Of a stretch of 17,200 bases of DNA, positions 1 through 5,400 are shown one piece after another; positions within the stretch are counted from its first letter, which is position 1, and every line of letters starts with the position of its first letter. Source of the stretch: Microbacteriaceae bacterium UBA1487. Lineage in GTDB: Bacteria > Actinomycetota > Actinomycetes > Actinomycetales > Microbacteriaceae. The notes beneath the pieces are model-generated. The model made no database searches. It had not been told where the DNA came from and saw only the letters and a list, made by a program, of their open reading frames with translations. The position numbers and the translations under genes were made by a program. The DNA lies in assembly GCA_002325245.1 (NCBI GenBank), contig DCRR01000019.1, forward strand, positions 43,528 through 60,727, written 5' to 3'.

Positions 1-99
1 GGCTCCGTGCGCACCTATGCCGACCTGGAGCCGAGCCTGCTCGGACGCGTCGAAGAGCTCATCGACTTCGTGACGACGCCGGACGGCGCCGACTCGTAG
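1..99 (+). CDS. C-terminal fragment of an unrecognised protein
   Basis: The first 32 codons are open from the window edge to a TAG at 97-99 and read as an ordinary soluble C-terminus with a helix-like stretch (LLGRVEELIDFV) and an acidic tail (DGADS). The gene begins outside the window. In most actinobacteria the gene before frr is pyrH, but UMP kinases end in a glycine-rich segment with a GTLV-type tail and this does not, so it is probably not pyrH. No function can be assigned from so little. A GC-rich hairpin follows the stop, which separates it from frr. Confidence 0.55.
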   Translation, partial: GSVRTYADLEPSLLGRVEELIDFVTTPDGADS

Positions 100-120
100 G
101 TCGCGCGCCGCGCGCCCGAC
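100..120 (+). terminator. GC hairpin after the left-edge gene
   Basis: Directly after the stop codon, GTCG (100-103) pairs with CGAC (117-120) and CGCG (104-107) pairs with CGCG (111-114) around a 3-nt loop, with two bulged C. There is no T-tract, which is common for GC-rich actinobacterial hairpins. It is a plausible terminator, but a chance GC palindrome is not excluded. Confidence 0.35.
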
Positions 121-126
121 TAAGCT
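121..126 (+). promoter_or_regulatory. Possible -10 box for frr
   Basis: TAAGCT fits the TAnnnT pattern and lies immediately after the upstream hairpin. It would start a transcript about 33 nt before the frr start, leaving room for the Shine-Dalgarno sequence. No clear -35 hexamer is visible. Confidence 0.28.
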
Positions 127-165
127 GGACCAAGGCCGAAACGGTCGTCGTTGAAGGAGTGTGCC

Positions 166-720
166 GTGATTAGTGACGTTCTCGCCGAGGCCAAGGAGAA
201 GATGCACTCGGCTGTGGATTACGCGAAGAATGACTTCGCGACCGTGCGCACGGGGCGGGCCAACCCCGCGCTGTTCGAGAAGATCATGGTCGAGTACTAC
301 GGCACGCCGACGCCCCTGCAGCAGCTCGCGAGCCTGCAGAACCCCGAGGCGCGCACGCTCCTGATCACGCCGTACGACAAGACGGCGCTCAAGGAGATCG
401 AGAAGGCGATCGTCAACTTCCCGAACCTCGGCGCGAACCCGTCGAACGACGGCGAGATCATTCGCGTGACGATGCCGGAGCTCACCGAGGAGCGCCGCAA
501 GGAGTACGTCAAGATCGTGCGCACCAAGGGCGAGGACGCCAAGATCGCCATCCGCAACGTGCGCCGCAAGGCGAAGGACGACCTGGATGCGCTCAACGGC
601 GAGGTCAGCGAAGATGACATCGCGCGCGGCGAGAAGGAGCTCGACGCGCTCACGAAGGCGAACGTCGACGCGGTCGACGACGCACTCAAGCGCAAGGAAG
701 CCGAGCTTCTCGAGGTCTGA
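166..720 (+). CDS. frr: Ribosome recycling factor
   Basis: RRF works with EF-G to split the post-termination ribosome so that subunits can be reused; it is cytosolic and essential in bacteria. The 184-aa product has the usual length and the family hallmarks: an N-terminal helix with the FATVRTGRANPALF segment (about residues 23-36), the central YGTPTPLQQLASL stretch, and a C-terminal helical domain with LTEERRKEYVKIVR and the conserved RNVRRKAKDDL run. The GTG at 166 is preferred over an in-frame TTG at 151 because GAAGGAG (153-159) sits 6 nt in front of it. The stop overlaps the cdsA start by one base (TGATG), so translational coupling is likely. Recognition is secure; the exact start is very likely but inferred. 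Confidence 0.97.
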   Translation: MISDVLAEAKEKMHSAVDYAKNDFATVRTGRANPALFEKIMVEYYGTPTPLQQLASLQNPEARTLLITPYDKTALKEIEKAIVNFPNLGANPSNDGEIIRVTMPELTEERRKEYVKIVRTKGEDAKIAIRNVRRKAKDDLDALNGEVSEDDIARGEKELDALTKANVDAVDDALKRKEAELLEV

Positions 721-1763
721 TGACGTCGCACTCCGATGACGAGCCGTCGGCGGAGCCCGGCTCCGCCGAGCAGCACCCTGCGCGCCGGCACCCCTCCGCG
801 TTGAGCGAGTTCGAGGAGCGAGCGCACGCCGCTCGCCTCGATCTGGAGGAGCGCGCCACGGCGGCCCGCGCCGACATCGAGGAGCAGCTGCACCACGCGC
901 GCGCCCAGTTCGACGCGACCAACGAGAAGATCCAGGCCCGCACGGGCCGCAACCTCCTGGCGGCCATCGGCATCGGCGTGCTGCTGGGCGGGGCGTTCCT
1001 GGCGAGCCTCATCGTGCTCAAGTGGGTGTTCATCCTCTTCGGCGCCGCCCTGATCGCGTTCACGACGCTCGAGCTGGCGCAGGCGCTGCGCCAGGCCGGG
1101 CGCACCATCCCGCGCATCGTCTCTGCCGTCGTCGGCGTCTCGATCGCCCCGGTCGCCTTCTTCTTCGGCATCGAGGCGCTCTGGATCGCGCTCGTCGCCG
1201 CGATCGCCGTGGTCACGCTGTGGCGCCTGGCGGAGCTCGTGCTGCCCTCGCACCGCGCCCCGACGCGGGAGGTGCTGCTGGACATCGGTGCGGGAGCACT
1301 CGTCCAGATCTACGTCTCGCTCATGGCCGGGTTCTATCTCGTCGTGACCGGGAGCGAGGGGGGCGAGTGGTGGACGCTCGCGGGCATCATCATCGTCGTC
1401 TCCACCGACATCGGCGCCTACGCAGCCGGGCTCAGCTTCGGCAAGCACAAGCTGGCCCCCACGATCAGCCCCGGAAAGACCTGGGAGGGCTTCGCCGGGG
1501 CGGTCGCCGCCGCGCTCCTGGCCGGTGGCCTGCTCGCCGTCCTGATGCTCGGCCAGCCCTGGTGGGTGGGACTGGCGCTCGGCGCTGTGCTCGTGGTCGT
1601 GGCGACGATGGGCGACCTCACCGAGTCGATGATCAAGCGCGACCTCGGCGTGAAGGACATCTCGAGCTGGCTTCCCGGCCACGGCGGATTCCTCGACCGG
1701 CTGGACTCGGTCCTGCCCTCGGCGATCGTCATCTACGCGTTCTTCCTGATCTTCGCGAGCTGA
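720..1763 (+). CDS. cdsA: Phosphatidate cytidylyltransferase (CDP-diacylglycerol synthase)
   Basis: CdsA makes CDP-diacylglycerol from phosphatidate and CTP at the membrane, the branch point for phosphatidylglycerol, cardiolipin and phosphatidylinositol. The 347-aa product has about eight membrane segments from residue 79 on, and the family signature near the end: STDIGAYAAG (about 228-237), SPGKTWEG (about 250-257), GDLTESMIKRDLGVKD (about 299-314) and PGHGGFLDRLDS (about 319-330), holding the metal- and CTP-binding acidic residues. An unusual cytosolic extension of about 78 residues precedes the first membrane segment. It is acidic and disordered to about residue 30, then strongly helical, with four 11-residue repeats at 32-75. 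Its ATG overlaps the frr stop, as in the common frr-cdsA arrangement. Identity is secure; the role of the extension is unknown. Confidence 0.95.
   Translation: MTSHSDDEPSAEPGSAEQHPARRHPSALSEFEERAHAARLDLEERATAARADIEEQLHHARAQFDATNEKIQARTGRNLLAAIGIGVLLGGAFLASLIVLKWVFILFGAALIAFTTLELAQALRQAGRTIPRIVSAVVGVSIAPVAFFFGIEALWIALVAAIAVVTLWRLAELVLPSHRAPTREVLLDIGAGALVQIYVSLMAGFYLVVTGSEGGEWWTLAGIIIVVSTDIGAYAAGLSFGKHKLAPTISPGKTWEGFAGAVAAALLAGGLLAVLMLGQPWWVGLALGAVLVVVATMGDLTESMIKRDLGVKDISSWLPGHGGFLDRLDSVLPSAIVIYAFFLIFAS
813..944 (+). repeat. Four 33-nt units encoding hendecad repeats in the CdsA N-terminus
   Basis: Residues 32-75 of CdsA divide exactly into four 11-residue units, for example EERATAARADI and EEQLHHARAQF; the fourth is degenerate. 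The pattern is acidic residues at 1-2, Ala-Arg at about 7-8 and a large hydrophobic at 11. It matches the consensus of the 21-unit array in the DivIVA-like protein at 5401-7269. The repeats are at protein level; the DNA units are diverged. Confidence 0.7.
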
Positions 1764-1797
1764 GCCGAGCGGTGACGGACGCACAGCGAGTGTTCGT

Positions 1798-1803
1798 TAG
1801 AAT
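1798..1803 (+). promoter_or_regulatory. -10 box of a likely leaderless promoter
   Basis: TAGAAT (five of six to TATAAT) ends 6 nt before the GTG at 1810, so transcription would begin at or next to the start codon. There is no Shine-Dalgarno in front of that GTG, which supports a leaderless mRNA. The -35 is weak (GTGACG at 1772-1777). Confidence 0.55.
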
Positions 1804-1809
1804 CGCCGC

Positions 1810-2355
1810 GTGAGTACGACGTTCCCGCGCACGCGCGGCTCCCAGCGCGGTTACGACATCGATGAGGTCGAGGACTTCCTCGAGGATGCGCACCGCGCCT
1901 ACGTCGGCGAGCCGACGTCGACCGTGATCACCTCGGAGAGCGTTCGTCGTGCCGCGTTCACGATGCGCCGCGGCGGCTACCAGCCGGACGCGGTCGACGC
2001 CGCGCTCGAGCGACTCGAGGACGTCTTCGCCCAGCGCGAGCGCGAGCAGGCGCTGAGCGAGCGCTCCGAGGAGTGGTACGCCGATGCGCGCGCCTCTGCC
2101 CAGGTGATCCTCGACCGTCTGGTGCGCCCGCGCGGCCAGCGCTTCCGCCGAGTGGGGATCTTCACCGGCGGCTACTCGGTCCGCGAGGTGGACGCGCTCG
2201 GCGACCGCATCACCCGCTACTTCCAGGAGGGCACCCCGATCGAGCTGGAGCAGCTGCGCACGGTCGCCTTCTCCGCCCAGCGCGGCGGCTACCTGGAGTC
2301 ACAGGTCGATCTTCTGATCGATCGCGTCACGGAGGTCATGCTCGCCGTGCGCTGA
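1810..2355 (+). CDS. Tandem DivIVA-like domain repeat protein
   Basis: This 181-aa soluble protein consists of four copies of the short motif that starts DivIVA proteins (aromatic, R/G-G-Y, then xxxxVDxxL). The GY pairs are at residues 14-15, 56-57, 121-122 and 160-161. Copies 1 and 3 resemble canonical DivIVA most (QRGYDIDEVEDFL, TGGYSVREVDAL). Copies 2 and 4 resemble each other (AFTMRRGGYQPDAVD, AFSAQRGGYLESQVD), so a two-motif unit seems to have duplicated. DivIVA N-terminal domains dimerise and sense negatively curved membrane at poles and septa. Here the long C-terminal coiled coil is missing, so the protein may be an adaptor rather than a scaffold. DivIVA-domain repeat proteins are known in Actinobacteria; the function here is inferred. 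The GTG start is set by the adjacent -10 box. Confidence 0.85.
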   Translation: MSTTFPRTRGSQRGYDIDEVEDFLEDAHRAYVGEPTSTVITSESVRRAAFTMRRGGYQPDAVDAALERLEDVFAQREREQALSERSEEWYADARASAQVILDRLVRPRGQRFRRVGIFTGGYSVREVDALGDRITRYFQEGTPIELEQLRTVAFSAQRGGYLESQVDLLIDRVTEVMLAVR

Positions 2356-2420
2356 GCGGCGCGCGTCGCCCGGGCAGGCCCCGGTCGACCCGCGATCGCG
2401 GCGCACTGCCTCCCCGAACT

Positions 2421-2441
2421 GGGGGCCGCGCGCGGCTCCCC
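2421..2441 (+). terminator. Strong GC hairpin between two genes
   Basis: GGGGGCCGC (2421-2429) can pair with GCGGCTCCCC (2432-2441) with one bulged T, giving about nine G-C/C-G pairs and a very short loop. It lies 66 nt after the DivIVA-repeat gene and before the promoter of the next gene. No T-tract follows. It fits a GC-type terminator. Confidence 0.4.
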
Positions 2442-2455
2442 GGACTCCCAGGGGG

Positions 2456-2471
2456 CGTCAGTAGACTGACG
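2456..2471 (+). promoter_or_regulatory. Promoter with a 16-bp palindrome centred on the -10 box
   Basis: TAGACT (2462-2467) is a good -10 match 9 nt before the GTG at 2477, so the transcript is leaderless or nearly so. It sits inside a perfect inverted repeat, CGTCAG-TAGA-CTGACG (2456-2471). A symmetric protein bound here would cover the -10, as expected for an operator. Chance is possible for a palindrome of this size. Confidence 0.42.
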
Positions 2472-2476
2472 GAACT

Positions 2477-3094
2477 GTGAGCGGGTACCGGCGGCGAGGT
2501 GTGACGGCACGTCTGCGCCCTCCGGTGCCGGCGCCGGAGCGGCATGCCCGCACGGCCCGGTCGCTCCCGGTCTTCGCGGCCCTGGTGTCGCTCGCCTTCG
2601 TCTCGGTCGCCGGGGTTCCGCACGCCAGCAGCCAGACTCTCGACGATCCCGCCGCCGCCGCCGTGGCGGCTCCGGTGCAGGAGTTCGCGGTCAGCGATGC
2701 CGTCGAGTCGCGCGTGGAGCGCGACGGCTACGACGTGACCGACCCGCCGCCGCCCGCCGCCGCGACCGCGCCGGTGGTCGGAACCCCCGACCCCGGCAGC
2801 GCGCAGGCGATCGCCTATGACATGGTGCTCGCGCGCGGCTGGGGCGAGAGCCAGTACTCCTGTCTCGTCGCGCTCTGGACCCGCGAGTCGAACTGGAACC
2901 TGTACGCCGAGAACCCCACGAGCGGCGCATACGGCATCCCGCAGGCACTGCCGGGCAACAAGATGGCAACCGCGGGTGCCGACTGGCAGACCAACGCAGC
3001 GACGCAGATCACCTGGGGGCTCGGCTACATCGCGGGGCGCTACGGAACGCCGTGCGCCGCCTGGGAGTCGAGCGAGACGCGCGGCTGGTACTGA
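2477..3094 (+). CDS. Secreted lytic-transglycosylase-like protein
   Basis: The 205-aa product has a basic N-terminus, a hydrophobic signal segment (about residues 29-49) with a likely cut near HASSQT, an Ala/Pro-rich linker (about 58-105) and a compact C-terminal domain (about 107-205). That domain looks like the small lysozyme-fold lytic transglycosylases of actinobacteria and aggregation-promoting-factor proteins: the WTRESNW segment supplies the likely catalytic Glu137, followed by SGAYGIPQALPG, GADWQTNAATQITWGLGYI and a terminal GWY. Cys129 and Cys193 could form a disulfide. The enzyme would cut the glycan strands of peptidoglycan outside the membrane. No LysM or other wall-binding domain is present. 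The GTG start follows a -10 box and has no clear Shine-Dalgarno. The fold assignment is good; activity is inferred. Confidence 0.85.
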   Translation: MSGYRRRGVTARLRPPVPAPERHARTARSLPVFAALVSLAFVSVAGVPHASSQTLDDPAAAAVAAPVQEFAVSDAVESRVERDGYDVTDPPPPAAATAPVVGTPDPGSAQAIAYDMVLARGWGESQYSCLVALWTRESNWNLYAENPTSGAYGIPQALPGNKMATAGADWQTNAATQITWGLGYIAGRYGTPCAAWESSETRGWY

Positions 3095-3150
3095 GTCCTC
3101 GCGGCCGCCGGCGTGTCCTCGTCGCGACGGCATCCCCGCGGTGCCTCTTC

Positions 3151-3156
3151 TACAAT
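3151..3156 (+). promoter_or_regulatory. -10 box of a likely leaderless promoter
   Basis: TACAAT (five of six to TATAAT) ends 6 nt before the ATG at 3163, the same geometry as the promoter at 1798-1803. A GAGG lies close to the ATG (3158-3161), but too close to act as a normal ribosome binding site. Confidence 0.55.
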
Positions 3157-3162
3157 CGAGGA

Positions 3163-3462
3163 ATGGCTCGGTCTTCTCGTTCGCGCGCGCGTCGGCGCGA
3201 CGTCGAGCCGGAGCCGCTCGACCTGGAGCGCATCCTCGCGGGGACGCGCCGAGTCGAGGCCAAGCGCGACGGCAGCTGGAACGTCCAGCCGCAGGCGGCC
3301 AACGCGGCGATCAAGAGCTACGTGTGCCCCGGATGCGGTCTCGAGATCGCCCCGGGGACGGCGCATCTCGTCGCCTGGCGCGCCGACGGCCTGTTCGGAG
3401 AGGCCGACGACCTCGCGGCACGCCGACACTGGCACACGCACTGCTGGAAGACCCGAAGCTGA
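3163..3462 (+). CDS. Small Cys/His (zinc-ribbon-like) protein, function unknown
   Basis: This 99-aa basic protein has an Arg-rich N-terminus (residues 1-12), a middle with no recognisable fold, and a C-terminal cluster that looks metal-binding: C55-P-G-C58, H68, then H89, H91, H93 and C94 in the RHWHTHCW segment. The pattern recalls one-zinc treble-clef or ribbon modules. Homologues in related genera tend to carry the label ATP/GTP-binding protein, but no P-loop is visible and I do not support that label. The ATG at 3163 is chosen because a -10 box ends 6 nt before it; the reading frame extends further upstream without a promoter. The next gene begins 8 nt after its stop, so the two are probably co-transcribed. 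Confidence 0.75.
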   Translation: MARSSRSRARRRDVEPEPLDLERILAGTRRVEAKRDGSWNVQPQAANAAIKSYVCPGCGLEIAPGTAHLVAWRADGLFGEADDLAARRHWHTHCWKTRS

Positions 3463-3470
3463 GGATCCCC

Positions 3471-4208
3471 GTGACCGAGCCCGCCCCCATCCGCATCTCG
3501 TCGAGCGTCATGCTGCCCGCGCGGCGGGAGGACATCGAGCTTCGCACCGCCGACGGGCTGCGCCTCGTGGGGGAGCTCGCGCTTCCCGAGTCGCGGCCGC
3601 CGGTCGCCACACTCGTGTTCCTGCATCCGCTGCCGACCGCGGGCGGATTCATGGACTCCCACATCATCCGCAAGGCCGCCGCCCGCCTGCCTGCCCTCGC
3701 CGACCTGGCGGTGCTGCGCTTCAACTTCCGCGGAGTCACCTCGCCGCGCGGCACGTCGGAGGGCGCCTTCGGCGACGGCATCACGGAAGCGGAGGATCTC
3801 GCCGCGGCGATGGCGTTCGTCGCCGAGCGCGGGCTCCCGACGCCGTGGCTCGTCGGCTGGTCCTTCGGCACCGAGGTCGCCCTCAAGCACGGGCTCGAGC
3901 ATGCGATCGCTGGCGCGATCCTGCTGTCGCCGCCGCTGCGGCGCACGACGAGCGACGAGCTCGCGCTGTGGGCGGGGCGGGGCGTGCCGCTCGTCGCGGT
4001 CGTGCCGGAGCACGACGACTTCCTGCGCCCCGACGAGGCGCGCCAGCAGTTCGCGGTCGTGCCCGAGGTCGACTTCGTCGCCGTGGAAGAGGGCAAGCAC
4101 CTCTGGGTGGGGGAGAAGCAGACCTTCCGCGTGCTGACCGAGATCGTCGAGCGCGTGAACCCCGCGGCGCTGCCGCTGCCGACCGAGTGGACCCCGCCGG
4201 CGGCCTAG
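3471..4208 (+). CDS. Alpha/beta-hydrolase family protein
   Basis: The 245-aa product has the alpha/beta-hydrolase landmarks in order: a strand with the LHPLP oxyanion-region turn (about residues 51-55), RFNFRG (83-88), the nucleophile elbow GWSFG with Ser131 (129-133), an acidic turn EHDDF (180-184) and the late His210 in GKHLW. It most resembles the small KANL3/Tex30-like dienelactone-hydrolase group, which lacks a large cap. There is no signal peptide, so it is cytosolic. Substrate cannot be inferred. GTG at 3471 is chosen because GAGG (3461-3464) lies 6 nt upstream; the longer open frame to 2817 is a shadow of the two genes before it. Convergent with the permease gene on the other strand, only 13 nt away. 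Confidence 0.85.
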   Translation: MTEPAPIRISSSVMLPARREDIELRTADGLRLVGELALPESRPPVATLVFLHPLPTAGGFMDSHIIRKAAARLPALADLAVLRFNFRGVTSPRGTSEGAFGDGITEAEDLAAAMAFVAERGLPTPWLVGWSFGTEVALKHGLEHAIAGAILLSPPLRRTTSDELALWAGRGVPLVAVVPEHDDFLRPDEARQQFAVVPEVDFVAVEEGKHLWVGEKQTFRVLTEIVERVNPAALPLPTEWTPPAA

Positions 4209-4221
4209 CCGAGACGCCGCG

Positions 4222-5283
4222 CTACAGCTCGTTCTGCCGGGGCACGATGACCTGCTTGACAATCAGCAGGATCGAGGCGGCGACCGGGATCGCAATGAGC
4301 GCCCCGAGGATGCCGAGCAGCGTACCGCCGGCCAGGGCCGCCACCACGACCACGGCGCCGGGGATCTTCACGGCGCGGTTCATGATGTTCGGGCTCAGCA
4401 CGTAGGCCTCGACCTGCATGTACACCAGGTACCAGATCCCGACCACGATCACGGCGGGGACGTCGTTGAACAGCCAGACGGCGAGCGTGATGATCACGGA
4501 TCCGGAGATCGTTCCGACCAGCGGGACGAGCGAGAACAGGAACGCGATGAACGCGAGCAGTGCGGAGTACTGGATCGGCTCGCCGAGAATCAGGCCCAGC
4601 ACGCTCAGGAAGACGAAGGTGAGCACGCCGTTGGAGAGGCCGAGGAGCGCCTGCCCGATGACGAAGCGACCCACCGACTTCGAGATCTGCTCGGCGAGGT
4701 CGATGAAGCGCTCGCGCTTGGACGCCGGAACGAGCTGGTACAGGCCCCGCTTGATACTCGCCAGCGAGGCGACGAAGTAGAGCGTGAGGATCAGCACGAT
4801 CAGGATGCCGAACGTGCCGGTTGCGATTCCGATCGCGGTGTTGAGCACCCCGCCGGTGATCGCACCGATGTTCTCGGTGAAGAAGTCCTCGAGGTTGCCG
4901 ACGACATCGTCGAAGGCGAGCCAGGGAAGGGTCTGCGCCCACCAGTCCTGGATCACCTGGGTGTCCTGCACCGTGACGACGATGTCGGGAATCGACTCGA
5001 TCAGCTTGTTCACCTGGTCGACGATCACCGGGATGATCGCGAGCACGAGGCCCGCGACGACGGCGAGCACGCCGACGAGCACGATCAGGATCGCGAGCGG
5101 CCGCGAGACCTTGTGGCGCTGCAGCCACGAGACGGCGGGGTCGATTCCGAGGGCGAGGAAGATCGCCGCGCCGATGTAGGTCAGGATCGTCGCGAGGTTC
5201 GCGACCGAGGAGCCGATGAGCAGCGCGACCAGAACGCCGAGACCGCCGAAGAGGCCGAGACTGAACGCGTTGTTGATCTTCAC
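4222..5283 (-). CDS. AI-2E family (PerM-like) membrane transporter
   Basis: A 353-aa integral membrane protein with about eight hydrophobic segments and the PF01594 layout: two N-terminal helices, a pair around residues 60-90, an extracytoplasmic loop rich in Asp/Glu/Trp (about 90-140), and a conserved C-terminal half with SLVPLVGTISG (about residues 251-261), then QVEAYVLSPNIMNRAVKIP and a Gly/Ala-rich end. The family was named for AI-2 export in E. coli TqsA, but other members act as sodium/proton antiporters or are uncharacterised, so the substrate is open. Start is GTG (complement of 5281-5283), with AAAGG about 9 nt upstream. It follows the DivIVA-like gene on the same strand after 117 nt with its own possible promoter. 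Confidence 0.88.
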   Translation of the reverse strand: MKINNAFSLGLFGGLGVLVALLIGSSVANLATILTYIGAAIFLALGIDPAVSWLQRHKVSRPLAILIVLVGVLAVVAGLVLAIIPVIVDQVNKLIESIPDIVVTVQDTQVIQDWWAQTLPWLAFDDVVGNLEDFFTENIGAITGGVLNTAIGIATGTFGILIVLILTLYFVASLASIKRGLYQLVPASKRERFIDLAEQISKSVGRFVIGQALLGLSNGVLTFVFLSVLGLILGEPIQYSALLAFIAFLFSLVPLVGTISGSVIITLAVWLFNDVPAVIVVGIWYLVYMQVEAYVLSPNIMNRAVKIPGAVVVVAALAGGTLLGILGALIAIPVAASILLIVKQVIVPRQNEL

Positions 5284-5371
5284 CGAGAAGGACCTTTCGA
5301 CGTGAGCTGAGGCGCATCGCCGGGGTGCCAGCGCGTGGCGGGCGTCCCGATCGGTTGCAGCCGTTGAGCGA

Positions 5372-5379
5372 AGAGTATC
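5372..5379 (-). promoter_or_regulatory. Possible -10 region for the AI-2E family gene
   Basis: On the minus strand the sequence GATACTCT contains overlapping GATACT and TACTCT hexamers about 90 nt before the GTG start. The -35 is not convincing. The gene could instead be read through from the DivIVA-like gene upstream. Confidence 0.22.
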
Positions 5380-5400
5380 GAACTCGGGCGACGCGCCGAC

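Noticed and set aside
297..1784. A 495-aa minus-strand open frame across frr and cdsA.
   Set aside because: It overlaps two secure genes and encodes a mix of Arg/Asp/Gly and Ser-rich sequence with no domain.
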